Source: Tribonema minus (taxonomy: Eukaryota > Sar > Xanthophyceae > Tribonematales > Tribonemataceae). Taken from it: a stretch of 64,000 nucleotides of DNA. Numbering within the stretch: position 1 is the stretch's first letter; every line of letters begins with the position of its first letter. The notes below the pieces were generated by a model. That model was not told the origin of the DNA. It did not search any database and saw only the letters and a program-made list of their open reading frames with translations. The stretch covers positions 1-64,000 of the forward strand of contig JAFCMP010000557.1 in the NCBI GenBank assembly GCA_017506865.1, in the 5' to 3' direction. Positions 1 through 11,000 of the stretch are shown here, piece after piece. The translations under genes and the position numbers were made by a program.

Positions 1-708
1 CGCAGTCTGACCAGGTGATGTGGCTGCCGTCGGCGCTTCAACTGCAGCCTGTCGCTGCTTGAAAGCACTACCTTGGCTGTGTTTATGTCACGTCAAATCG
101 TTTCAATAACTCACTACATCGCTGCATGGTAGCATTTTTGTGTGCCACATTGGTGATCTTGCCAAGCACTCTGACAGTGCCTGGCGGTATCAACAATTGG
201 CAGTTGGTCGACTGCTTTGTGATGAACAGCACCAGCACCTGCACGGCTACAACAGGTCACACAGTTCAGTCGTATGGCTGAAGTCATCATCAACAGATGC
301 CAACAGCACCAGTCGGCAGCCCCGACGCCAGCAAAGTGGCATGATTGAGATGTGCCGAGCACAGCGACCTAATTCTGAGTTGCCGAGTGCACGTGCTTTT
401 GCACTGCCCGCAGGGCAACTGGCGCTGCTTCAGTGTGTGGCAGATGCGCTGTTGATATCTAAGACGGCCGATGCATCAGCTGTACGAGATGTTCCCGCTG
501 CTGAAGCCGAAGCCAGCTCACGGTCCGACGTGCGCCTTCGAACCCAAGTACGAGATGTATGCTCATGCTGAGCACAACGTGGTCATGCCCTGTGGCGCAA
601 CGGCATTGCAACGCTTCTGCGACACTTCAGCTGCCTGTCAGGGCAGCAAGTCAGTCTTCTTAGGCGACAAGAGCTGTGGTTGCATTATTCGCTGCATGAT
701 GCAATCAC
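1..708. other. Unresolved stretch, probably intron of the minus-strand gene at 709-1011
   Basis: This stretch lies downstream of the donor of the minus-strand first exon, so it is most likely its first intron and perhaps later exons. I could not identify a following minus-strand exon. A plus-strand open frame at about 471-725 has a fairly protein-like middle part (Cys, Tyr, His, Pro rich) but no recognisable domain and no clear acceptor, so I do not call it a gene. Confidence 0.3.
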
Positions 709-1011
709 CTGTCGTGGGTTCGTGAGCACGCCTTTGAGGATGGTGCACGACAGGGACTCGATGACGGTGGCCGTGGCTCCGATGCGCATCGATGCATAGG
801 AGCGCCGCCTCTCCCTCCCGCTGCTGCTTCTCTGGCCATCGCCGCTGCGTACTGTCAAGGCGGAGCTGGCCAATATATTTGGCAGGCTTGCGCTCCTTTT
901 CACCAGCAGCGCCGCGCCGCCGGTCGCCAAGAATGCATGGCTGAAGGGCGCATGCGCGAGCAATGCAGCCACCACTGTCAGCGACGACCGCCTGCCGTCC
1001 TTCCTGCACAT
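709..1011 (-). CDS. First exon of a plastid-targeted protein (partial)
   Basis: A 101-codon exon begins at an ATG in good context (ACC before it) at 1011 and ends at CGACAG followed by the donor GTGATT at 708, phase 0. The N-terminus has a basic start (CRKDGRR), a hydrophobic core (LTVVAALLAHAPF) and a cleavage-like SHA followed by FLA. This is the signal peptide plus Phe motif used by algae with secondary plastids, and is followed by a Ser/Arg/Ala-rich transit-peptide-like stretch. The mature part begins around residue 75 (RIGATATVIESLS) and was not recognised. Later exons would lie at lower coordinates and I could not place them, so the product is unknown. The targeting call is inference from sequence pattern; the exon itself is reasonably supported by start, donor and the presequence. 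Confidence 0.55.
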
Positions 1012-2171
1012 GGTGCTCTGTGTATTTGGACACAAACGAGTGAGGAAACTTGGAATGTCAGGGCCCCGACAGGGCCTTTAAATTCGCTCTGACTGGATTA
1101 TAGGGGTGTCGCACCCCCCCCTGCTTCCCTCCGAGAAATAAATCAGTCCGGACCACCATTGGGGGCCCCCCCCCCTTTTGGTCATTACGTCACCTGCAGC
1201 TCTTAGGATGCTGTGGGTAGACTGTGTAGGCCTCTGACTTTTTAATTGGTTTCAGCGCAACCATACAACACACCATATGATGCCGGCATACCAATGATCA
1301 CAATCTGAAGACCCCTGATCATATCGAGGGCAGGGGATGCAATATCCAGGCCTGCAAATTGTGTCCACCACGCAGAGCTGTGCAAGGAAGCATTGGCAGC
1401 TAGCTGCCTGCTGTAGACCTGTCATGTGACCCACTGGACCTAACAGCAAAACACTAAACCATGCAGCAGGTGCTGCATCGAGTGTCACACAACGAACAAA
1501 ACCGCAGCATTGGGGCACGAGAGAGACGTCCAGCAGCAGGCACACTAGAAGAAACTGCAGGTCTATTGAGTACAATGGCATGGGACCGCCGGACCAGAAC
1601 GCACGGCGCGCCCGCTGTAAGCGCCGGCTGTCACAGCATGTCTAGCGCCGCTGCCCACACCTACTCGCTGAGCAAGGACTAATGCCCACACGCCAAGGGC
1701 GCGGGATTGGCGCCGCACGATGCAGCTGCGACATGACAAAGAGAAGAATACACACAAATGTGCAACACAGCTGGGCCCTGATGTAATCACCTAGCCGCCC
1801 CAAGAAAGCGCCCGCAGGGCGTGCCTAACCCTTGCCCCCCCCCCCCCCCCCCCCCCCCCTTTCCGCTCCTGATTGTCGGCCCTATTTACAATCCAAGCGG
1901 ATCACCTAACAGAAAAAAATTTTGGTGCCTGGCTGCTGCCATTGCAAGTGCGGCCGCTGCGGCAACGAAGCGCTGCTGCCAGTGGCGCGCTTACAGCAGC
2001 AGCAGCAGCAATCGCAGCAGCGGGCTCGCAAGCCTGCCAGCTTACCCTTTGAACAAGCGCCCCCGTGCCGTTCGCACGATGCGCGTAAGCCGTACGGCCG
2101 CCGCACCCTATTGCTTTGGTGTGCAATTGCCTGATGAGCACTGCCCCCCCCCCCCCTCAAGAGCCCCCCTC
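1012..2171. other. Intergenic, no gene seen; poly-C run
   Basis: This stretch lies between the plastid-targeted exon (start at 1011) and the 3' end of the bZIP gene. It has short C/G homopolymers and a long C run at about 1836-1859. Open frames here are short, Cys-rich or GC-biased and have no recognisable content. It should hold the promoter of the 1011 gene and the 3' UTR of the bZIP gene. Confidence 0.5.
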
Positions 2172-4367
2172 TCAAACGACAAAGCTCACGCCCTGCACGA
2201 CGCGCGCGCTCACGACGTGGCACCCAATCTCCAGCCAGCCCTCGCCGTGCCCCTCCGCCGTCGCGTTGAACATGCCGAGCCCGCCGCTGAGCCGGCCCCA
2301 GTCCACCGATGAACTCGGCACGAGCAGCGTCATGAACTGCTCGGGGAACGGCCTGTCAACGCTGGTGCCGCCGCCGCCGCTCGCGCCGCCTGCACTGCTG
2401 CTGCCGCCGCCGCCGCCGCCGACGTGGTACGCAGACACCGGCCTCTGCAGCACCAGCGACCGCTCCTGCTGCGCGCCCTCCGCGACGGCGGCGGCGGCGG
2501 CAGCGGCGCCGCCGGCGCTGGCCGCGGGGCTCGGCGCCAGAATGGTGCGCGCCGCGTTTGCGACCATGCGCGGCGACATCATCCCGTGCGCGCTCGGGCA
2601 GAACAGGTACGACTTGTCCGCCGGGCTCGCCGCCGCCATGTCGAGCGCTGTGACGCCGCACCGCTGCGCGTCGCCGCCGCCGCTGGCGCCGCCGCCCGCG
2701 CGCCCGCCGCCGCCGCCGCGATACACGTCCACCTCTCCGCCGCTGCTGCCGCCGCCGCGGTAGAAGTCCACGCCGAAGCTGTTGGCAGCGGCGGCAGCGG
2801 CGACGCGGTGCGCGGCGCCGCCGCGCTTCTCCTTGCCGTCGCGCGTCACCGCCGGCGGCCCCATCCACGGCAGGGCGTCGCCGCCGAGCAGGTCCAGCGC
2901 GCGCGCGTACGTCCAGGGCGCGAGGCCCGCGCGCGTCGCCGGCGCGCCGCGCCACGCCGCAGGCACGCGCTCGTTGGGGCTGAAGGCCCAGCCCGGCCGC
3001 GGCGGCGCCGCCGCGGCGGCAGCGGCGCCGTCCGCGTAGTGCCCCGGCCGCACAACTGCTGCTGCCGGGAACATGACGGCTGTGGCGTTCACGCTGCTGC
3101 TCAGGTCCGGCGCGTCGCCGTCGCGGCCGAGGTCGTCAGCGGCGTCGGTGATGGCGCGCAGCACGCGGCCGCGTGGCGCCGCGCCGCCGCCTGCTGCCGC
3201 GCTCCACTGGTTGGGGACGAGCTCGGACCCGATGGGGGCGGGCGTGCGCGACTTTGAGAATATGGTGAAGAGGAACATCATGCCGAACGCGGCCATGCCC
3301 GCAACGCCACTGCGGCGGCTGGCGAATGCGCCGCTGCCGCCGCTGGGTGATGCGGCGGCGGCGGCGGCGGTGGGGCTGGAGCTGCTGAAGCCCATGTCTA
3401 GGACTGTGGGCACATTCTCCACATCGAACATGCCGAGGTCCAGTTCAACTTCGTCGAGATCGTGGGGCCTGCCCTCGTGCAGCGCCATGTCGAATGAGCA
3501 CTGCCGCTGCAGCTGCGCCGGCGGAGGCACCGCCGCCGCCGCCGCGGCTGCGGACGCGGTTGCCGCCATGCCGCCGCCGCCAAGCGCGCAATTGTCCTCG
3601 GGCTCGCTGTCGATGCCGCTGCTGTCCGCACTGGTGCTGTAGTCGGTGGCGGAGGTGGTGCCCGCGCTGTGCTCGCCGTCTGTCGCGCATTCATCCGACG
3701 CCAGCAGCACGGGCGCGACGCTCGTGTGCGCGGGAGCGGCCGCGGCAGCGCCGTCGTCCGACAGGAAGTTAAGCTCCTCCAATCCGGACATGACTGCCAG
3801 GTCAGCGGCGTCATTCATCGCTGCAGCAGCCGTCGCCTCCGACTCCAGCTGCTTCACCCGCCTCATGAGCGCGTCATTGGCGTCCGCCAGGGCGGCCACC
3901 TGGCCCTGGAGGGTAGCGATCTCGGCATTCTTTGCCGCCAGCTGCTGCTCCAGGGTGTCCACGTGGCTTCGCTGCCTCTGGCGGTGCAGCTGCGCGCTGA
4001 TGCGGTTACGAATCTTCCGCCTCTCCTTCCTCTGCTGCGGTGTCAGATCCTTCTCGTCGATCGCCATCATGTCGTCCTCTGCACCGTCTAGATGCTGCTG
4101 GGCCAGCGGCTCTGGCTCAGCTGGATTGAAAGCTGCTGCTGCTGCTGGTGCTCCAGGCGCAAAACCGGGTAACCGCTTCCTTTTCTTGCTCGGGCTCTCG
4201 CAGTCTGCTTCTTGTTGCTTGACTGCGGCGACGGCGGCGGCTGCGATTGCAGCGATGTCGAGACCGGGCCGCTGTTGCTGATGCGCGCCAGCAAAGCTCA
4301 TGTTGACGTCCTCCTGCGCTTCCATCTTGACCAGCGGGCAATACGTTGGCCCCGCCATGGCTGTCAT
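2172..4367 (-). CDS. Membrane-tethered bZIP transcription factor (ATF6/bZIP28-like)
   Basis: This is a single-exon gene of 731 codons. The open frame runs upstream to 4448 without a stop, but the first true ATG is at 4367, with a second in ideal context (GCCATGG) at 4358. Domains in order are an NLS-like SPSKKRKR (about residue 59), a bZIP basic region with the signature NRISAQLHR (about 121-129), a leucine-zipper coiled coil (to about 175), acidic and Ser-rich regions, and one hydrophobic segment VAGMAAFGMMFLFTIF (about 355-370). A long Ala/Gly-rich part follows, ending in a conserved-looking block (FMTLLVPSSSVDWG and WLEIGCHVVSARVVQ). A bZIP followed by one transmembrane helix is the layout of ER- or Golgi-held factors released by intramembrane proteolysis in stress responses. 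RVLR after the helix could be a site-1 protease site; that is inference. The low-complexity polyAla/polyGly tracts are typical of exons here. Confidence 0.88.
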   Translation of the reverse strand: MTAMAGPTYCPLVKMEAQEDVNMSFAGAHQQQRPGLDIAAIAAAAVAAVKQQEADCESPSKKRKRLPGFAPGAPAAAAAFNPAEPEPLAQQHLDGAEDDMMAIDEKDLTPQQRKERRKIRNRISAQLHRQRQRSHVDTLEQQLAAKNAEIATLQGQVAALADANDALMRRVKQLESEATAAAAMNDAADLAVMSGLEELNFLSDDGAAAAAPAHTSVAPVLLASDECATDGEHSAGTTSATDYSTSADSSGIDSEPEDNCALGGGGMAATASAAAAAAAVPPPAQLQRQCSFDMALHEGRPHDLDEVELDLGMFDVENVPTVLDMGFSSSSPTAAAAAASPSGGSGAFASRRSGVAGMAAFGMMFLFTIFSKSRTPAPIGSELVPNQWSAAAGGGAAPRGRVLRAITDAADDLGRDGDAPDLSSSVNATAVMFPAAAVVRPGHYADGAAAAAAAPPRPGWAFSPNERVPAAWRGAPATRAGLAPWTYARALDLLGGDALPWMGPPAVTRDGKEKRGGAAHRVAAAAAANSFGVDFYRGGGSSGGEVDVYRGGGGGRAGGGASGGGDAQRCGVTALDMAAASPADKSYLFCPSAHGMMSPRMVANAARTILAPSPAASAGGAAAAAAAVAEGAQQERSLVLQRPVSAYHVGGGGGGSSSAGGASGGGGTSVDRPFPEQFMTLLVPSSSVDWGRLSGGLGMFNATAEGHGEGWLEIGCHVVSARVVQGVSFVV

Positions 4368-5072
4368 CGCTGCGACGGCCGGTGCGCACTCTGTCCGGTG
4401 TGTGTGCAATATTCGAGAATGAAGTTTCTGGCTAAAGCCGTGCGCCACGCAACGCGTGCGGAGCAGCCGCTCTCACTTGCTGGATTTAATGCCAGCTACC
4501 ACTAGCTATCACAGCGCTGTCGCTCGCTAACGTTCCTTGCGCGTTGTGTCTGAACACGTGTAATGAGCATTTTCTTCCAGAGTTTTGGTCACGAAAACTG
4601 AGCCCACTTTTGGATAAACAAAATCCCAGTTTTGCTGCTGACGTTCAGCATCGCAGGAAGCGGGAGGTGCAGGCGACGCGCAGGACGCGCACGGGCACTG
4701 TTATACGGCGCAGCACGGTGAGTGCTAGCAGGTTCAGCAGTAGCCTCGCTGCTGTATGCGATGATGCGCAAGGCGTGGTAGGTGCACATGAAAACGTGAG
4801 GTTGACTGGCACCATGCGGACGAAGCACACAGCAACATGGGGCAAATTCATCACGTTTGGGGTGTACGACAGCAGATTATGGTACAGCTCATACTGGGCA
4901 TTCAAATCGTGTCTTGCTGTTTGCGCGCTTGCGTGTTGTCACGATGCATGCCCACTTCAAATCCGACATTGGGACCCACGAGGACGTCACTTGCCCTACA
5001 CACTCCTCAACAATGGATCCCTCGCTGTCTGTTGCTGATTTACGGTATTGTTTCATATCTCAGACTACTACG
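4368..5072. promoter_or_regulatory. Divergent intergenic region between bZIP factor and plastid E2
   Basis: These 705 bases separate the start codons of two oppositely oriented genes, so both promoters and 5' UTRs must lie here. I see no clear TATA box. Short plus-strand frames that run into the E2 exon (for example from 4857) lack similarity, and the E2 start was placed at 5073 because the signal peptide begins there. Confidence 0.5.
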
Positions 5073-8000
5073 ATGCCCCCTTCAACGAGGCGAGCGGCCA
5101 GCGTCGCCGCTGTGGCAGCAGTATGTGCTCGGTGCGCCGTAGCATTCGTTCCCGCTTCCACGGCGCTGTGCCAGCGAACAGCCCTGCAGCCGGCATGGTT
5201 CTCTGCGCGCACAGCGGCAGCGAGACCCATGGCCATGTCTGCAGTGCAGGCTGCCACTAAGGAGATCATCATGCCCGCCCTGTCGTCCACCATGACGGAG
5301 GGCAAGATCGTGCAGTGGCTCAAGGAGGTTGGGGACGAAGTGCAGGTGTGTCACTGGACGCATAACATACGTCATATGAATGTACCTCTGATGCTGAAGG
5401 TGCATTGCGGAGCGGGGAAGTGACATCGACAAGCGTACTTCAACTGTCGTCAAAGCGTGACGTTCCAACAGTCACCATCATCGTCGCCTATGCACTCATC
5501 TAACCTAACCTGAACATGTGTATCGCACACATTTCCTCTGGCTTGTGATCCAACAACAGCAGTTGGATCAAGCAATTGTGTAAGCGGTATGTTTTGGTGT
5601 AGCTCCAAGCCGTAGATATGCGTAGGGATTAGGGTTAGGGTTGCACAGATCCCAACCGTGCCGCTGCTGCAATCTGCAACCACCACCCTCTTCATGAATC
5701 ATTGCACTCAAATGTTTCATGAGCACACCATTGCAGCCAAATCAAATACTTCGTCATTGCACTACTGCGCACAACCGCAATCGCATGTCCACAAGGTGTA
5801 CATGCGGCATGAGCAGCCGTGCCGCTCACGTCAACTGGCATGCAAAATGCACGTAGCACCTGCGATTGCTGCAGTTCGCATTCTTTTCAAACCTTCGGCC
5901 AAGCAGACAGGGCATGTACAGCAGTTCTGCACAAAAAACAACGTAGTGAATGTTGAAGTAAGTGTATTGGCGTTCGTGATGAGCCTCTGAGCGCAACACA
6001 TGAATCTGCTGTACGGTCAGTGCTCAGTCCCGATGCCTGGCGAGTACTGTACGTGTGAGTTACGGGGTCGGCGCACATGCGCTTCAGTTGTGCTCACCGA
6101 CACAAACACTTGAAGTGTGTGTGCCTTGGCAGTAAATGTTGACGTTAAGGCTGGTCTGCACCTCTTTTGCAACCAGACTTTGCCGTACACGTTGCGGCAC
6201 ACGCAGCCGCGTTATTGCTCTTCGGCTGCTGATGAGCGCTGACATGACGTGTGTTAGCGGTTTGTCTTCGCAATCAGACAGCAGCAACGGCAGCCAGTTC
6301 CCCGACAAATTGAAACGCGCTCATTAGCTGTGTTCTACGATGCACGCGCACGGATGCTTCGTGCAACCAGGCGGCCATCATTCTCTCGCAAAGCGCGCAC
6401 TCCTTCACAATGCTGCAATTTGCAGGGATGCCATACCCGCATATATACACCAGAACGCGCATACCATTCATGTATGCTCATGAGTGAGTGTAATGTGAGG
6501 AGCACGGCAGTGCCTCAGAGTCACCAGGAACGGGAAGGCTCCAACAGGGTGCGCGTAGGCGGGGGGCGGCGTTTGAAGCGGGCCCTAAACCTAACCCTAA
6601 GCCGGCAGCCGCTCCGACGTGTCGCGCGCTGCATGTGTCATGTCTTCGTCAAGATCGTGCAATGAGACAGTGCTGCTCGTGTGCGTGTCGCATAACTTAG
6701 GGTTAGGGTTAGATTTAGGGTTTTAGGGTTACTACTGCCGGTGCCTTGGGGCTTGGCGGCAGCAGCGGCCTCGCCAGTGCGCCCTCCTCGCTGCTGTGTG
6801 TAGATTGCTCTCGCAGAGCTTGCGGAATGCGCGCAGGGTACGGGATTCAACATGACCGTTACAGATGGATGTGACGAGAGCATGCCCCCACGTTTTCAGT
6901 GCATGGTGCACAGTCGGACAAGGCCGACATGTGGATGCAGAGTCCTTTGAGGCTGTATTATGTATGCATCATAATTGCGTACTTCAAGGTATACTACAAT
7001 AGCACTCCTTACACTTTTGGCGGTACCATATACTTCGAAGTATGTACCATATATGCATGGTAATTACATACTTCAAGGTATACTATAATAACACTCCTTA
7101 CACTTTTGGCGGTACCATTTATGTACCATATATGCGTGGTAATTACATACCTCAAGGTATACTACAACAACACTCAGTACACTTTTGGCTGTACCAAAAG
7201 TGTGCATCATTGCATGGTGGTTACATACTTGAAGGTATGCAACAACAACACTCATTGCACTTTTGGCTGTACCAAAAGTGTGCATCATAATCCATACTTC
7301 AACATATACTTCAACAACACTCGTTTCACAATTATTTGAACATTGTGTACCCCCCCGTCGGCAGGTCGGCGACGCCGTCATGGTGGTCGAATCGGACAAG
7401 GCCGACATGGACGTGGAGTCGTTTGAGGCGGGCTTCCTGGCAGCGATACTCACACCAGAGGGCGAAGCGGCGCCAGTCGGCGCGGCTGTGGCGGTTCTCG
7501 CGGAGAGCAAGGACGGCATCGCGGCGGCGGCGGCAGCGGCGGCATCTGGCGGCGGCGGCGCGGTAAGCAGCCTTCTGCTTCGTAGTATGTGAGTGGTGTG
7601 TCGTATTAAGCAAGGACTTTGGTATGAAGCGTGCATGGTGCGTGATGCATGGGCACCGCACTGGCGGTGGCGGTTCTCGCGGAGGGCAAGGACGGCATCG
7701 CGGCGGCGGTGGCAGTGGCGGCATCTGGCGGCGGCGGCACGGCAAGTAGTCGCATACTTAGAAGTATGTGAGTGGCGTGTTGTGTGTGTCAAGCGAGGAG
7801 TTTGGTGCAAAGCATGCGTGATAGTGGGCGCGGCGGTGGCGGTCCTCGCGGAGAGCAAGGACGGCATTGCGGCGGGGGGGGGAGCAGCTGCTGCTGGCGG
7901 CGGCGGCGGCAGCGGCGGCGCCGTGACCGCGTCACACAGTGGCATGTCCCAGCAAGTGTACAGTATGGCGCACAGCATGCATGATGTTGGGCACGTCAGT

Positions 8001-11000
8001 GGCGGTGCTAGCGGAGACCAGTGGCGCGTTTGGCGGCGGCGGCACTGAGCAGGGATGGGGGCAATGTTGCAGCAGCGGCATAGGCGGCGGCGGCGGCGCT
8101 GCCTGCAGTGCCGTCAGCACGCGCGCGAACAACATGACGCCAGCGCTGCGAGTGAGGTGTCATCCTCTAGCAGCACGTCACGACGTGTGTTGTGTGCGCT
8201 ACGAGCGGAGAGCCTAGACAGCATGCAGATAGTAGTGCGGGTGGCGATGCACTGAGCAAGGATAGGGACTTTGTGTAGCAGCAGCAGCGCCGGCGGCGGC
8301 AGCGGCAGCGGCGCCTCCGCCGCCTCCAACGCCGTCAGCACACGCGCAAAAGACGTGACGCCAATGCTACTTAGTAGTGCTGCCAGTGAGGCGTCATCCT
8401 TCTGCAGTACGTGACGTGTGTTGTATGCGCAACAAGAGGCGGCGTGCCCAATGACCCCTCACAGCGCAACACGAACGCGATACGGCAGCGTGAGCTCACT
8501 CACGCCCACGGTGTGGCGCCAGCGCTGCGAGTGAGGTGTCATTCTGCAGCACACGCGACGACGTGCGCGTTCACGCTACGAGCGGCAGCGCGCGCCGCGG
8601 CGGCAACACTCACAGCACAACACAAACAAAGCGCTGCAGTGCGAGCTCACGCCCACAGCCTCACGCGCAGAGGCGATGCGCGTATTTCTACGCATACGCC
8701 GGTGTGTGTCTTTTGCGAGGTGCGCTGCGCCGTGTCGATGGCACAGCGCACGGCAGCGGCGGCGCCGCTCCTCGCGAAAACCTGGCGCGTCCGCAGCACC
8801 TGCGCACACACCGCTGTGTCGCGGACCCTTGCGCACGCATGCGCATTGCATTCTCTTACAGGAGGCCCGTAAAAGCAGCCACGAAGTCGCTCACAGCCCC
8901 GCCGCTGCCTGCGCAGTTGGCCACACCCCGCCACAAACCCTAATCGCAACCCTAGCTGCGCTCACGGACACGTGCTCGCGCTCCCCCCGCATTGCGCAGG
9001 CGGCAGCGGCGCCGGCGCCCGCAGCGGCGGAGGCGCCTGCTGCCGGCGGCGGCGGCGCCTCGGGCGTGCCCGCCGGCGTGGAGTACGTGCAGAATCGCTC
9101 ACTGCTGCTGCTGCCTGCACACCCCGCCGCAGACCCTAGTTGCAGCGCTGCCTGCGCTTACAGACACGTGCTGCTCGCGCCCCCCCTTTTTTTTGCACAC
9201 ACACGAGCGCAGGCGGCAGCAGCGCCGGCGCCCGCAGCAGCCGAGGCGCCTGCGGCTGGCGGCGGCGGCGCCTCCGGCGTGCCCGATGGCGTGGAGTACG
9301 TGGAGATTGCGATGCCTGCGCTGTCGTCGACCATGACGGAGGGGAAGATTGTGCAGTGGCTCAAGGCGCCCGGCGACAAGGTGTGTACGTAGGCACAAGC
9401 AGGGGGTCTCGCCCCTCCTTGAGGTGTCTCGGCGTATTTGAGGGTCGGGGGAGAGGGCAGGGTGGGGGGGGCGGTCGGCGAGGGGGAGGGGGGGGGGCTG
9501 ATGGGGGACGCCTGACGGTGTTCTTGAAGTGCTCAGCAAGTGGCGCGGCTTGCACCAGCTGTGGACAGAGCATGTGCGGTATAGTGGGCATGGAACCGCT
9601 TGCGACAAGGCTTGGTATAACTCAGGCCCAGTGAGGTTATGATTGACTTGAAGTTGAGCCCGACCGCTGTGTAAATCGCAGCTCTGCATGCGGCGTGTGA
9701 CTGCGGGCGCACCAACAGCCGTTGCGCTGCACCGCGTGCACCACCGCCGCTGCCGTGCGTTGTGCATGTGGATGTTAATGTTATCAGCGCCGCAGTGGGT
9801 GCGCCAGAGCATCAGTCTGAACTTGACAGGCAAGTCGAGCCTGAGCACCGCCACCACTGCCGCTCTTCTTGCAGGCGATTGCCAGCACTGGGCACAACTT
9901 CAGACTGATCTGGAGCGTTGCTGACGCCAGGTGCAGTCTGCTTCAGTTTCCTGCTGGTTTTAGTTATAAAACATAACTACTACTGCTTCTGCAGCGCTTC
10001 GTGTAGGGGTGGCGCCGGTGATTACCGCAAGTGTCAAGCACAAGTTGAAGTTAACATTGAGGGTTCACTCAGCTTGAGCGCTGCGTGCACACAGGTAGAC
10101 TCCGGTGACGCGCTGCTGGTGATTGTGTCCCTCCGACTACGAGTGCTTCACACCGTACAAGGGATTTCAATTCATTCACGACTCCAAAACTGAATGCTGA
10201 GCTTTCGCTCAAGCCTGTGAGCACTGCTGCCGTGCGCAGGTTGAGTCCGGCGACGCACTGCTGGTCATCGAGTCCGACAAGGCCGACATGGACTACGAGT
10301 GCTTTGAGGAGGGCTACCTGGCGCGCATCTTGGTGGAAGAAGGCGCCTCCGCTGCTGTGGGCTCCGCCTTCGCCATCATCGTGAAGTCGGAGGCCGACAT
10401 TGCCAAGGTGCGTCACTGAGACAACACTCGCAGTTACCGACACTTGAACTTTATATCTGGCGGACAGAAATGAATGCTGTGCTAGTGAGCTGATCGAGGA
10501 GGGCACGTCCGCTGCTGTCGGCGCCGCCTTCGCCATCATCGTTAAGTCGGACGCTGACATCGCCAAGGTGCGTCACTGACATAACTGACACTTGAAGTGG
10601 TTGACTTCAGCCGCCGTCGGCGCCCCCTTCGCCATCATCGTCAAGTCGGAGGTGGACATTGCCAAGGTGAGCCGTGGCCGCTGTTGTGGTATTATTGAAG
10701 TCTGCTGTGACGTGCACCGTATGTTTTTGAGCTCTTTTTCAATACTGGTAGCGGACGGCGCCTCCTTTGCCATCATCGTCAAGTCGGAGGCCTCGACATT
10801 GCCAAGGTGCGTCACTGACATAACTGACACTTGAAGTTGTTGACTTCAAGTTCTTGGTCGGATTGAGTGAATGCTGTTCTGATGAACTGGTAGAGGAGGG
10901 CGCGTCCCGCCGCCATCGGCGCCGCCTTCGCCATCATCGTCAAGCCAGAGGCCGATATTGCCAAGGCAGGCCCGTGGTGCCGTGGTACTGTTGAGTTCTC

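Noticed and set aside
2116-3257. Plus-strand Pro- and Arg-rich frames
   Set aside because: They lie antisense to the bZIP gene, whose bZIP, membrane helix and C-terminal block are on the minus strand.
7365-8047. Copies of E2 exon 2 end as extra lipoyl domains
   Set aside because: The copies lack the lipoyl-lysine half and a usable acceptor. The real second lipoyl domain is encoded by exons 3 and 4.
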